Source of the DNA: Methylobacter sp.
GTDB lineage: Bacteria > Pseudomonadota > Gammaproteobacteria > Methylococcales > Methylomonadaceae
Direction: 5' to 3'
Assembly: GCA_028716975.1 (NCBI GenBank)
Contig: JAQUOU010000012.1
Span: 1-64,000 of the forward strand
DNA length: 64,000 nucleotides
Each line of letters opens with the position of its first letter. Position 1 is the stretch's first letter. Position numbers and translations under genes: made by a program. Of this stretch, positions 1-9,229 are shown piece after piece. The notes below the pieces were generated by a model. It made no database searches, was not told the origin of the DNA, and saw only the letters and a list, made by a program, of their open reading frames with translations.

Positions 1-56
1 TGGACTATACCAGCTTTAACGCAAGCCTCTGATCGGCATTTCGGACATTTTATCAT
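1..56 (-). CDS. Transposase N-terminus (partial, zinc-ribbon)
   Basis: Only the first 18 or so codons lie in the window: ATG at 56, then a CPKC zinc-binding pair within the first seven residues, and no stop before the edge. An AGGAAAAGG purine stretch just upstream of the ATG can serve as a ribosome binding site. The pattern is typical of the first open frame of IS1-like elements. The rest of the protein, including the catalytic DDE part, is not visible. Confidence 0.5.
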   Translation of the reverse strand, partial: MIKCPKCRSEACVKAGIV

Positions 57-131
57 GAGCCTTTTCCTACCGAAGATAATATGAGGTACAGAAAAGTGTA
101 AGATAACTATAATAAATTAACAATGCCACTG
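1..131 (-). mobile_element. 5' end of an insertion sequence, IS1-like, running off the left edge
   Basis: Reading the minus strand, the coding sense of the neighbouring adhesin stops near position 128. It is followed by an AT-rich leader and then an ATG at 56 opening a frame that reads MIKCPKCRSEACVKAGIV before the window ends. The C-x2-C pair at its start is the zinc-ribbon seen at the N-terminus of IS1-family InsA-type transposases. The leader length of about 70 nt and the possible GGCATTG end resemble the IS1 left end. The element sits at the 3' end of the adhesin pseudogene and has replaced it. The precise IS end and any target duplication cannot be fixed because the other end lies outside the window. 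ISL3- or IS1595-type elements also carry such ribbons, so the family is tentative. Confidence 0.55.
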
Positions 132-3100
132 TAACGATGTCGTCCGCATGGTAGCTGCCGTTGGCTGTGGAGGCCGACACGCTCAACACGGTCGGGTTGA
201 CCAGCGCCGGCAACACCAGATCATTGCCGGTACCAGCCGCGTAGCTGACCGTGTAGATGTCGCTGTTGGTGGTGAGGTTGGAGCCCTCGGCGACTCCGTT
301 AAAGGTGCTGGAGATGGCGCCGCCGGCGTTGTTATCGATCAGCGTGAAAGTCGCGCCGGTGGCCGCCGTGTAGCCGTTTACCCGTTTACCCGGCCGACGT
401 TGACGCTGCTGGTGGAGCTGTTTAGCGTGACCGAGTTGTAGACGATGACCTGATCGTAGCTGAACAAGCTGGCCAGCTCCGCCATCAGCGCGCCGTTCAG
501 TATGAAGTTGCCATTGACCGTCAGCGTACCAATGCCGTTGTTGGTTCCTGTCACGCCTGGCGCCAAAGTAGCGCCGCTGGCGATGATTAGCGCCCCATCC
601 ACCGTGCCGGTGCCCCTTAGCGTTGCGCTCGACGCCACCGTAGTGGCGCTGGCGATCGTGCCGGTAAGTAACAGTGTGCCTGCAGACACCGTCGTGGTGC
701 CGCTGTAGGTGCTCGTTCCCGACAGCGTCAGCGTACCGCTGCCGGCCTTGGCCAAGCTGCCGGAGCCAGAGATTACGCCCGAGACCTCGGTCGAGGCGCT
801 GTTTCCGCCCACGGTCAGCAATTCCGAATTCAGTAACACCGTGCCGGTACCGGAGATCGAGCCGATCGTTTCGGCCACCCAGGCGGTGAAATTTGCCCCG
901 GACGCCACCGACACCGCCGTGGTGTCGGCCAGGGGGTTGGCGATCAGTGTACCCGCCGACACGGTAGTGGAACCGGTGTAGGCGTTGTCGCCCGTCAGCG
1001 TCAATGCGCCTGAGCCGGTCTTGATCAAACCGCCGGTACCGCCGATCACGCCGGAGAAGCTGGTGTTGGTAGTTTGGCCAACGGTTAATGGGTTGGAGCC
1101 GAGCGTTACCATGCCGCCACCCGACAATGCGCCGATTGTTTCCGTTGCGCCCAGGGTCAGCGTGCCGGTCACGCTCAGCGCCGAGGCGTCGGCGATCGCG
1201 CTGCCGCCGTTCAGCGTCAGCCCGCCCGCCAACACGGTAGTGGCGCCGGTGTAAGTATTGGCGCCCGACAGCGTTAACGTGCCGGTATCGGTCTTGGTTA
1301 GGCCGCCGGTACCGCCAATAGCGCCGGAGAAACTGGTAGACGTATTATTGCCGCCCGCACTAAGCGTATTGGCGCCCAGCGCCACGCTACCCGCACCGGA
1401 CAAGGAACCGATGGTTTCGTTGGCGGACAAGACGACTGTCGCGCCGGAGGCTACCGTGACCGCACTGCTATCGGCGATTGCAGAACCTCCGCTGAGGGTC
1501 AGGCCTCCCGCCGATACCGTGGTGGCGCCGGTGTAGGTGTTGGCGCCGGTCAGCGTCAGCATGCCGGTGCCGGTCTTGGAGATCCCGCTGCCGCTGCCGG
1601 AGATCACGCCGGAGAAGGTAGTCGACGTGTTGTCGCCGCCCGCTGTCAGTCTATATAATGTCAGGACGATATTGCCCGCGCCGCTCAGCGAGCCAATGGT
1701 TTCGCCCCCACCGGCCAGAGTCAAGGTGGCGCCACTGTTCACTGTCACCGCGCTACTGTCGCCGATGCTGCTGCCGCCTAATAGCGTTAAGCCGCCGGCC
1801 GACGCGATGACCGCGCCGCCGTGAGTGTTGTCTGCCGTCAGCGTTAGCGTGCCGGCTCCTGCTTTGGTCAATGCCTCCGCGCCGCTGAGGACGCCCGACA
1901 GCGTCACGGCGTTGGCGTTGGTGACGGTGATCGCCGTGTACGGGTCGCTATCATCATTGAAGATGATGTTGTTGGACACCGTCGTGCCGGTGCCGGTAAT
2001 GGTCAGGGCGCTACCGCTCGCCACCGTCACGGCGCCGGTTCCCAGATTCATGGCACCGGTGGAACTGCCGGTGATGCTCACCCCGTTGGTGCCGCGGATG
2101 GTGGTGCCGCCGGAATAGCTGTTGTTCCCCGACAGCACCAGTGTTCCGCCATTGCTCTTAATTAACGCGCCGGTTCCTGAGATATTGTTTGTCAGCGTGA
2201 GGGTTTTGTTGGCACTGGAAACGTTGATTGTACCGCCACTCGATCCCAGTACCAACCCGTTGTTGATGGTGAAGGTAGCGTTGCCGTTGTCCAGCGTGCC
2301 GCCGTCCAGCGTTAATGTGCCTGTCGACAGGTGGGTGGCTGCGGAAACGCCGAGCGTACCACCCGATAGCGTGATGCCGCCGCTGAAACCGGCGGAATTG
2401 CCAGTGCTCGACAATGTCACCTTGCCGGCCCCGGTCTTACTCAAAGTACCGCGGCCCGCTGAGGTGGAAGCTATGGTCAGGGTGTCGCCCGAGCTGTTAT
2501 TGATAGTCAAGGTGCCGTTCAAATTTAGCGTGTTACCGGTAATGGTCAGGCTACCCGGTGCTCCGATCGAGTCGGCATTGAGAATGACACCGTCGGCAAC
2601 GGTAACATCGCTGCCGAGAGTGATTGTCTGTCCCGAAAGGCCGGCAGCGAACTGGATAGTGGCGCCACTGGCGGCGAAGCTCAACGCTTCATGTAAGCTA
2701 AGACCGCTGCCGTCGGCCATTTCGGCCGTGTAAGTGCTGCCGGTTGTGGCGTCCGCGCCGGTGTCAACGTTGGTAGTAACAACCAAAATATTGGACACAG
2801 TAATCGTCATATCCTTTTGATAAGTACCGCCTGCACCGCCATCATCAGCCTGCACCCGTACGGTATAGCTACCGGCCGGGAGCGCAGATGGGGTGTCTGC
2901 GGATAAGGTCGTGCCGGTAATAGAGAACAGGTTACCGGCCGTCACGTCAGCGTTGGAAGGGTGGGTTACACTGATGATCGTAAACGTCCATGAACTGTTA
3001 TCCAGGTCTGTAGCAGACAAATTTCCAATCGTTGCGCCGTTCGAATCGAACGTAGAAACCGAGCCGGCCGACAGCGCAATGTTGGTCGGCGCGTCATTGA

Positions 3101-5828
3101 TTGCGGTCACCGCGATGTCGCGTGTCGCCGCCGTCGCGGCGTTGCCTGCGCCGTCAGTCAGGTTGAAGGTGACCGTACGGTTCGAAGCGCCGGGGTTGTT
3201 GGAGCTGTTGTTGTACTGAATGGCGCGGACCACATCCTGAATGTCGGTGGCCGCGGCGCTGGACAGGAAGGTCAGCGTCCAGGTGCGGCTGTTGTTGACG
3301 CTGGAGACAGTGACCGTGCCGATGTTGGTGGTCTCCGAGCGCAGATGTGTGCCGCTGAGGTTGATGCCGCTGCTGGCGCCGGCCGGCAGCGATAGTGTGT
3401 CGGCGGCATCGTTGCTGGCGGTGATTTGCACCGTCAGCAACGACAGTCCGGGCGTTCCGGATTCGGTCACGGTGGCGCTGGAATCGATGGCGGCGGCCGC
3501 TGTTTTGTCGGTATAGGACAGTGAGCCGCCGGTCAGCGTTACTGCCGGTGTTGTGGTGTCCAGCGTGATGGTCAGCGAGCCGCCGGCGGTGCCGATGTTG
3601 CCGGCCGCGTCAGTGACATTTGCGGTCAACGTCTTGTCGCCATCGCTTCCGAGATCGCCATCGGCAATGGTGAAATCGGCATAGCCGTCGCTGATGCCGG
3701 CGCCGCCGAGCACCTTGGTCTTCGGCGTTCCCAGTGATGCGCCGCCCAGAAGCAAATTGAGGGTATCGCCCGAAACCGCGTTGGTGCCGGTCAGAGATGC
3801 CCGCACTGTCGGAGCGATGGACTTGGTGATGTTGTCGCTGTTCGATAGGCCGGTATCGCCGGCAGTCGCTAGATCGATCGTTGTGGTTGGCGCGCCAGGG
3901 CGGCTGGTATCAATCGCATAGTTATTCGAATCGGTTGTGCCGCTGCCGGTATTGCCTGCCGCCTTCGTCACGCCGGTATTGGCCAGCGTGATCAGGTTGG
4001 TGGCGTCGAACAAACTAGCCGTCGGTGTGAAAGTGGCGGTATAAGTAATGCCGCCATCGCCGGAAGTCACCCCGGTCAGCGTCCCGTTGGCAATCGTCAA
4101 ATCGGCATTCGTAAAGCCGGTTACCGCTTCCGAAAAGGTAATTGTCACCAGCGAAGTTTCACCGACGATCAGCGAATTGTCAGACACCACAATACTCGCG
4201 GTCGGGCGCACTGTCGAAACGGCGTAATTATTTGAATTGGTGGTGCCGACTCCGGGATTGCTTGACGCATCCGCCACGCCGGTCCTATCAATCGAAATCA
4301 TATTGTTGGCGTCGGTGACACTGGAAGTCGGTGTTAGCGTTGCAGTCCAGGTAACCCCGCCATCGCCGGAAGCGACTGCGCTCAATGTGCCGTTGGGTAT
4401 CGTCAAATCGGCATTGCTAAATCCGGTCACAGCCTCTGAAAAGGTAAAGGTGACCAAGGACGTTTCACCGGCAAGCAAGGAGTTGTCGGCGACGAATGCC
4501 TGCGGTTGGCGGAGTTACATCGGGAATTACCGGGTTGGCGACGACAAAGTTGCTGAAAAGTGCTGCAAAAAGATGCCCTCCGCTACTTCCTCCAGCCCTT
4601 GTGATACGTACTTCATCAATATGTGGAAAATCGCTGGTTAAATTCACCGTCCTGGCATATTCGCCCGATTGCGTAATCGTGAAGTTTTGAGGCGTACCGA
4701 CCGGACTACCGTTCTCATAAGCCGTCACAGTCCAGGTTCCATCCAACTGATCGGCATCCTGAATAAAGAAGCTGGTCAGTTTAAAGTTCTCTCCAGCCGA
4801 ACTCTTGAACACCGCTCCCCCCGCTGATGCGTCCCCTGCACTATCAACCAATCCCGTATAGGCGATAACGCTCACGTTGGAATTAAATACTGCAACAGTA
4901 TTGACCGGTTATTCGAGCCGTCGGTGAAATAGAAATCGTATTCAATCCCGGCAATATGGGTAGACCCGCCTTCGCCATCGATAAATACCGAACCAAAATC
5001 GAACCCATTATTTGCTGAGGTTGGCGCAATCGTCCCGGCCACGCTGGGGAGAATATGTTGATACCCTGCAAACTGCAAAGAAGCCGCCTCTATCTTGCCG
5101 TTTGTACTTTCCAATAACCAATCGCCGCCTTTTGCCGCAGCCCCGTCAAATCATTCGAGGCCGCAATATCGGCTTGAGTCATTTGGGCCAGCGCCGAGAT
5201 AAATGCTTCTCCATCGGAACTGGACCCTACATCGCAACCGTACAGTAAAATATCCGCATTTTGATTTAAAGTGCTGCCGATGGCGGTCAGATCGGCGCTG
5301 TGCCGTTGCAGGTTATGCGAAGTCAAATTAAGCGAACCCACGCCTACTACCCCCTTCGGAACCGTGAGAAAGGATATGGATGGCGTCGATGCCGCTACGC
5401 CCGTCAAGAATGTGCGCCATCTGCGCCAAACCGTCCTGCGCTGCATCCAGCACATGCACTTCGGCAGCCGGATTGACGCCATTCACCAGCGTCCGGTAAT
5501 CCGCTACGTTATTTTCGATAAAGACAATCTCGTTGCGTGGCGGCGCCGGATCAGTCTGGACTGCAGACGGTACAACATTAGCCGCCGCTTCGGCAAGCCT
5601 GGCGGCATCCTGATGAATGGCGGCGCTATCCTGGACAGGCGGCGGCTTGGCGTCGGCTACAGCTTCTGCGGCTGTCGCCATGGCTGCGCCGTCGAACATG
5701 ATACGCGGCTCCAGCGCGATCATGGTGCGGCGCGGCTTATAGGCTGCGTCATCAAAAAAAGCAGGCGTCCTCAGGCTTGAATTTGTTTGGCCTGAGGCGT
5801 GTTTGAGCAGCGATTTGATAAAGCTCAT
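128..5828 (-). pseudogene. Giant DUF4347 / Ig-cadherin / beta-strand-repeat surface adhesin, multiply frameshifted
   Basis: The start at 5828 gives MSFIKSLLKHA followed by the LEPRIMFDGAA motif that opens many giant RTX-type or type-I-secreted adhesins. Next is a DUF4347 domain (IHILSHGSEG, then ADILLYGCDVG), then Ig-like repeats with SEAVTGF-NADLTI, cadherin-like blocks (AINDAPTNIAL), and about eight autotransporter-associated beta-strand repeats of the GTLTLSGANTYTGATTV type. The frame is broken five times: one extra base in the C5 run at 5350-5354; one base lost in the C4 run at 5141-5144; one base lost near 4905-4908; two bases lost near 4490-4497; and an exact 8-bp tandem duplication (CCGTTTAC at 374-381 and 382-389). 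Removing the second copy restores a readable adhesin sequence down to about position 128, where an IS begins. The longest surviving frame is 378-4478 (about 1366 aa). A cell-surface role is inferred from the domains. In this state it cannot give a full-length protein. Confidence 0.85.
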
Positions 5829-5885
5829 ACGGATACGTTTTGCAGCGATGATTAGGGGTTACGGGGAAATAGCGTGATTTCATTA

Positions 5886-6138
5886 GGGAAGCGCTGAACC
5901 AATCGATTTCGCTCATGGTTCGACAGGCTCACCACGAACGGATTCGACACCGCTCTCCTGAGCATAGCCGAAGGGGCTCTCCTGAGCAGTGGCGAAGGGG
6001 CTCTCCTGAGCATAGCCGAAGGGGCTCTCCTGAGCAGTGGCGAAGGGCTCACCACGAACGGAATTAACACAAACCGTTCATCCTAAGCCCTTCGATAAAC
6101 TCAGGAGAGCCTGGTCGAAGGATTTAATCAGCGCTTCC
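5886..6138. repeat. MITE-like repeat, family 1 (copy A), with internal 24-bp tandem units
   Basis: The ends are imperfect inverted repeats (GGGAAGCGCTGA on the left, TCAGCGCTTCC on the right) flanked by TTA at 5883-5885 and 6139-6141. Inside are palindromic modules of the 'CGTTCGTGGTGAGCC ... CTTCGA' type. Four 24-bp units lie at 5953-5976, 5977-6000, 6001-6024 and 6025-6048, alternating between ...GAGCATAGCCGAAG and ...GAGCAGTGGCGAAG. The element lies upstream of the adhesin start. Any open frame across it (for example peptides with FVVSLSNHE) comes from the repeat and is not a gene. Confidence 0.75.
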
Positions 6139-6505
6139 TTAGAGGCTTCTGAGGTAACGGACATGGGGGGAGTAAGGTCATATGGGATTTGCGCGCGTAT
6201 TTAAGACCTTAAGGGCAAGGTAAAATAACACCAGGAATCACGGCAAGGGACAATTGCATACATCGTATAAATAATAATAGGGCACATTTGGACTTACGCA
6301 GGAAAAGTTTCAGAGTTTTTTCAACGTCATGACTGACATGGCCTTGGGACTATTTATAGCCTGCCGATTTTAGCCCCGGTGCCAGTTGGAACCATTTCAA
6401 CCCCCCGCCCATAGGCAGTCTCCACTTAATTGGATCTGATCAAGTTAGAAGGCCCATCAGATCGCGCCTGTTGATGAACGGCTTTCACACGCTCACCTAT
6501 GAGGT
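6139..6505. other. Intergenic, no gene recognised
   Basis: No coding frame with a start, a ribosome binding site and sensible composition is seen. The stretch presumably contains the upstream region of the adhesin pseudogene. A lone GGACTTACGCA at about 6293, which resembles IS ends, has no partner nearby. Confidence 0.4.
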
Positions 6506-6609
6506 GAGCCTACCCAAATCCCGCTCACCCTTCGACAAGGCTCTCCTGAGCATAGTCGAAGGGCTCAGGGCGAACGGAATTTGGGTAGGCTCAACTGCGG
6601 TTTTTAGGT
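6506..6609. repeat. Palindromic repeat with locus-specific inverted arms (copy 1)
   Basis: Arms of 18 bp at 6506-6523 and 6575-6592 are inverted copies with one mismatch. They enclose the common core CTCACCCTTCGACAAGG...CTCAGGGCGAA. The tail CAACTGCGGTTTTTAGG follows at 6593-6609 and recurs at two other sites in the window. The arm sequence is unique to this site. Confidence 0.75.
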
Positions 6610-6825
6610 TGAATGAATAATTTGCGTATAGAATCCACAGCTACCTCGAACTTTTATATACCTCCACATAGAGCCGGCTTTCCTATTTTCTTGTTGTAAA
6701 GATGACAATGTTACGGAATAACGAGCCGGCAAATGGATTCAGGCCCCCCCAGGATTGAGTTAATTCGCTTGGCATCACTCTTGCTCGTGCTTTGAAAAGC
6801 CACTATATTCAATTTCCCGAACGCC
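6610..6825. other. Intergenic, no gene recognised
   Basis: The stretch contains two AGCCGGC words about 65 bp apart in direct orientation and a C7 run near 6745. No convincing promoter or coding frame was identified. Confidence 0.35.
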
Positions 6826-7292
6826 ATGAAAACCGCAAAAAAACCAGATGAGTCCAGCAAAGATTCGCTGCTTGATTATTTTCATAGAACAGCTGCCAGA
6901 GAGGAAAACGCATAACCAAAGACCAGGTAGCCAGCTGGGCGCTGGCACATCCCTTAGCGCCGATTCATGTGGATTGCGCTATCACCGTAATGCTGAAAAT
7001 CCTTGATGGAAAATGCAAAATGCGGACAGCGGAAAAGCGCGTGATGGAACTGCTCTACGACGAGATGAAGACCCGCCCCGGGCTTCTGCTGGACACGGCG
7101 CTCCGCCTGTTAATTGAGCAAGCCCGTGAGCATCCCGATGACGCCATGAAAAATCTCATCTACGAAAAACGCCTACTGGCGGAAACGGCCCTCTCCCGTC
7201 CCGTGATGAAAGGCTTCAAAGCCATGATCCGGCAGCAAGGCCTGCTCGACTCTGCGCTGGACGAAGAGCCGGAAGATTTGGACAATCCCTAA
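6826..7292 (+). pseudogene. Hypothetical protein gene, probably broken by one frameshift
   Basis: An ATG at 6826 opens MKTAKKPDESSKDSLLDYFH... and stops at 6914 (ENA-stop). In the adjacent frame the sequence continues without a break as ITKDQVASWALAHPLAPIH... to the stop at 7292. Adding one base near 6909-6911 joins the two into a single protein of about 155 residues. Otherwise the downstream part must start at a GTG at 6969 (107 aa) without a clear ribosome binding site. The protein is mostly helical and charged (RTAEKRVMELLYDEM, EQAREHPDDAMKNL) with an acidic tail. I do not recognise a family. It lies just upstream of the flavodoxin gene, but 280 bp and a sigma-54-type promoter separate them, so it is probably not co-transcribed. 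Confidence 0.55.
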
Positions 7293-7495
7293 AAGACAGT
7301 TTCAACGGGGAATAGCCAATCACCTTGCCATTGTCTTATTGCCCACCTCTCGGAAGCCACTTAAACCTTATCCTATCCCAGCGATGTCGTAAATCACCCA
7401 GACCCAGCTACAATTGTCGTTCTACTTGCTAGGACATTCCCGCACAAAAATAAGCTATATAGCTGATAATAAATGTAAAAATATTTTATTTTCTG

Positions 7496-7512
7496 TTGGA
7501 TTAAAATTTGCT
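7496..7512 (+). promoter_or_regulatory. Sigma-54-type (RpoN) promoter for the flavodoxin/LRV operon
   Basis: TTGGATTAAAATTTGCT has GG at 7498-7499 and GC at 7510-7511, exactly 10 nt apart, which is the -24/-12 spacing required by sigma-54. Transcription would start near 7523, about 50 nt before the flavodoxin ATG. A perfect TGT-N10-ACA NifA site was not found upstream, so control by NifA is inferred only from the genes served. Confidence 0.6.
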
Positions 7513-7572
7513 TTCCCTTAGTAAAAATGACAGGGCAGTCTTTTGTCCTGCAATCTTGACCACAGGTGATGT

Positions 7573-8127
7573 ATGAGCAAAATCGGTATTTTTTTCGGAA
7601 CAGACACGGGCAGCACGCGGCTGGTGGCTAAGAAGATTTACAGCTTGCTGGGTGATGAGCTGGCGGACAAACCCAAAAATATCAACCGCACCAGCGCTGC
7701 CGAATTTTTACAGTATGATGCGCTGATATTGGGTACCCCCAGTTATGGAGTTGGTGAGTTGCCTGGGCTGTCGACCGGCTGCATGGAGGCAAATTGGGAG
7801 GAGTTTGTGCCTTGTCTGGACGCTGCCGATCTATCCGGCAAATGCGTCGCGCTGTTCGGCCTGGGCAATCAGGAACGCTATGCCGACCGCTTCGCCAGTT
7901 CGATGATTCATCTTTACCGGCTGTTTTACGGACAGGGTGCCGATATCGTTGGTCAATGGAGCACCGATGGCTATATGTTCAAAAATTCCCACGCCGTCAT
8001 CGATAATCAGTTTGTCGGCTTGGCGCTGGATCAGCGCACCCAGCCGCATTTGACCGAGGAACGTCTTAAAATTTGGCTGGCGCAAATTACTCCGCAGCTT
8101 CTGCCGGTAGCACCCGAAATAGCCTAG
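7573..8127 (+). CDS. nifF: Long-chain flavodoxin, NifF type
   Basis: This is a 184-residue FMN protein. The phosphate-binding loop TDTGST is at residues 10-15, the first FMN ring loop GTPSYGVGELPG at about 54-65, and the second GLGNQERYADRF at 96-107. The roughly 20-residue insertion typical of long-chain flavodoxins is present. Such proteins carry low-potential electrons; NifF-type members donate to nitrogenase iron protein. The nitrogenase link is supported by the sigma-54-type promoter 60 bp upstream and by the LRV FeS protein that starts 3 nt after the stop. No other nif gene is in the window, so a general flavodoxin role cannot be excluded. The AGGTGA sequence before ATG 7573 sets the start. 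Confidence 0.8.
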   Translation: MSKIGIFFGTDTGSTRLVAKKIYSLLGDELADKPKNINRTSAAEFLQYDALILGTPSYGVGELPGLSTGCMEANWEEFVPCLDAADLSGKCVALFGLGNQERYADRFASSMIHLYRLFYGQGADIVGQWSTDGYMFKNSHAVIDNQFVGLALDQRTQPHLTEERLKIWLAQITPQLLPVAPEIA

Positions 8128-8130
8128 AGG

Positions 8131-8886
8131 GTGAATTCAACCGGGCTAGATGAAGAGTTAACGGATCTGACTCCCATTGCTGATTGTTCGATTTGCGGCT
8201 ACCGGGAGACGTTGCTGATAGCTGGCAGTTGCAAGCCGGGTGATTGCTACGTGATAGCCGATAGCGGACGGCAAATCGACCGGTTTTTCCGTGTCAATCC
8301 CGGTCTTGCAGCCGATTACATCCAGGACGGTTTCTGGGAATGGCGGGCGATAGCCGCCCGTTATTTGCCGCCCAGCCAGCTGCAACCTTTGCTTACCGAT
8401 CCTGACGAAGCGGTAAGGCGGGTGCTGGCTTACCGCGTGCCGCTGGAGTGGCTGACGAATTTGCGTAACGATCCTGACCGGGAAGTCAGGATAACCGTTG
8501 CCGACCGGTTACCGGAGCAAGAGTTGGAACTAATGGCAGGTGATACGGATTATTTGGTGCGCGCTTATATCGCCAAACGTCTTCCGGAAGGCCGCTTATG
8601 TCGGTTGGTCGCCGATCCGGACGATCAAGTGCGCCGCACGGTAGCCGAACGCATCCCCTCAGTCAGCCTCGGGCTGATGTTCAACGATCCCGAAGTCAAC
8701 ATTCGCCGCATTGCCGCCCAGCGTATGGATATCGATGATCTGGCGTTGATGGGCAAGGACAGCGATTGGACGGTTCGCTATGAAGTGGCGTTGCGGGCAT
8801 CGCCCGTCTTGCTACAGCAGATGATTGACGACGCTGATGAAGAAGTTCGGCTAATCGCCCGGCAACGCTACGAAGCTTTATCTTAA
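8131..8886 (+). CDS. 4Fe4S-binding leucine-rich-repeat-variant (LRV) protein
   Basis: A GTG start 3 nt after the flavodoxin stop gives 251 residues. The N-terminal cluster C19-x2-C22 ... C34-x4-C39 is the four-cysteine 4Fe4S site of the Azotobacter vinelandii LRV protein. It is followed by about six helical repeats of roughly 24 residues, each with a DPDxxVRRxVAxRxP-like core (DPDEAVRRVLAYRVP, DPDREVRITVADRLP, DPDDQVRRTVAERIP). The biochemical role of LRV proteins is not established. They are recurrent in nif regions of diazotrophs, which fits the neighbouring flavodoxin and sigma-54 site. Probable two-gene operon. It is followed directly by palindromic repeats. Confidence 0.85.
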   Translation: MNSTGLDEELTDLTPIADCSICGYRETLLIAGSCKPGDCYVIADSGRQIDRFFRVNPGLAADYIQDGFWEWRAIAARYLPPSQLQPLLTDPDEAVRRVLAYRVPLEWLTNLRNDPDREVRITVADRLPEQELELMAGDTDYLVRAYIAKRLPEGRLCRLVADPDDQVRRTVAERIPSVSLGLMFNDPEVNIRRIAAQRMDIDDLALMGKDSDWTVRYEVALRASPVLLQQMIDDADEEVRLIARQRYEALS

Positions 8887-8894
8887 AAACTGCA

Positions 8895-8963
8895 GTTGAG
8901 TATTTCAAAATCCCGCTCACCCGTCGACAGGCTCAGGGCGAACGGGATTTTGAAATACTCAAC
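8895..8963. repeat. Palindromic repeat with perfect 21-bp locus-specific arms (copy 2)
   Basis: The arms 8895-8915 and 8943-8963 are exact inverted copies with no mismatch. They enclose a 27-bp core (CTCACCCGTCGACAGG...) shared with the copy at 6.5 kb, although the arm sequences of the two copies differ. Just left of it, AAAACTGCAGTTG at 8886-8898 is an inverted near-copy of the shared CAACTGCGGTTTT tail. The hairpin could end transcription of the flavodoxin/LRV operon, but there is no T-run. Confidence 0.8.
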
Positions 8964-8978
8964 CAATGGGTAAGTGTG

Positions 8979-9071
8979 TGAAGGCTGTTCATGCTTCGAC
9001 AGGGCTCTCCTGAGCCTAGCCGAAGGGCTCAGCACGAACGGCTTTCTCATAATCCAACTGCGGTTTTTAGG
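8979..9071. repeat. Palindromic repeat (copy 3) with CAACTGCGGTTTTTAGG tail
   Basis: Imperfect arms (AGGCTGTTCATGCTTCG on the left, CACGAACGGCTTTCTC on the right) flank the shared core AGGGCTCTCCTGAGCCTAGC. The tail CAACTGCGGTTTTTAGG is at 9055-9071. The element is nearly identical to the one at 11949-12043. Confidence 0.75.
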
Positions 9072-9229
9072 TTCATCGTTAGCCCTGTAGCCGGTTCTGT
9101 CGTATTAGCTCCAGTAAAAGCGGGCGTTTGCTTGACATGAAAGCCCAGTCAGGCAAACACGCCAGTTGGAATCAATAAGGATAGAAATGTGCCTATGGGG
9201 GTTCGCCAAATAAGGCACGAACCGGCTCA

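Noticed and set aside
148-4641. Many valine/proline-rich frames on the plus strand across the adhesin region
   Set aside because: They are antisense images of the repetitive adhesin read on the minus strand. They lack ribosome binding sites, and their composition mirrors the repeat codons.
5852-6070. A 72-codon minus-strand frame with LRRAPSAMLRRAP repeats
   Set aside because: It is entirely inside a MITE-like repeat. Its FVVSLSNHE-type peptide recurs wherever the palindromes are, including 59632-59946.
7380-7480. TGT-N-ACA spaced pairs as NifA upstream sites
   Set aside because: The visible pairs have 16-nt spacing or a mismatched half-site, not TGT-N10-ACA, so no NifA site is claimed.
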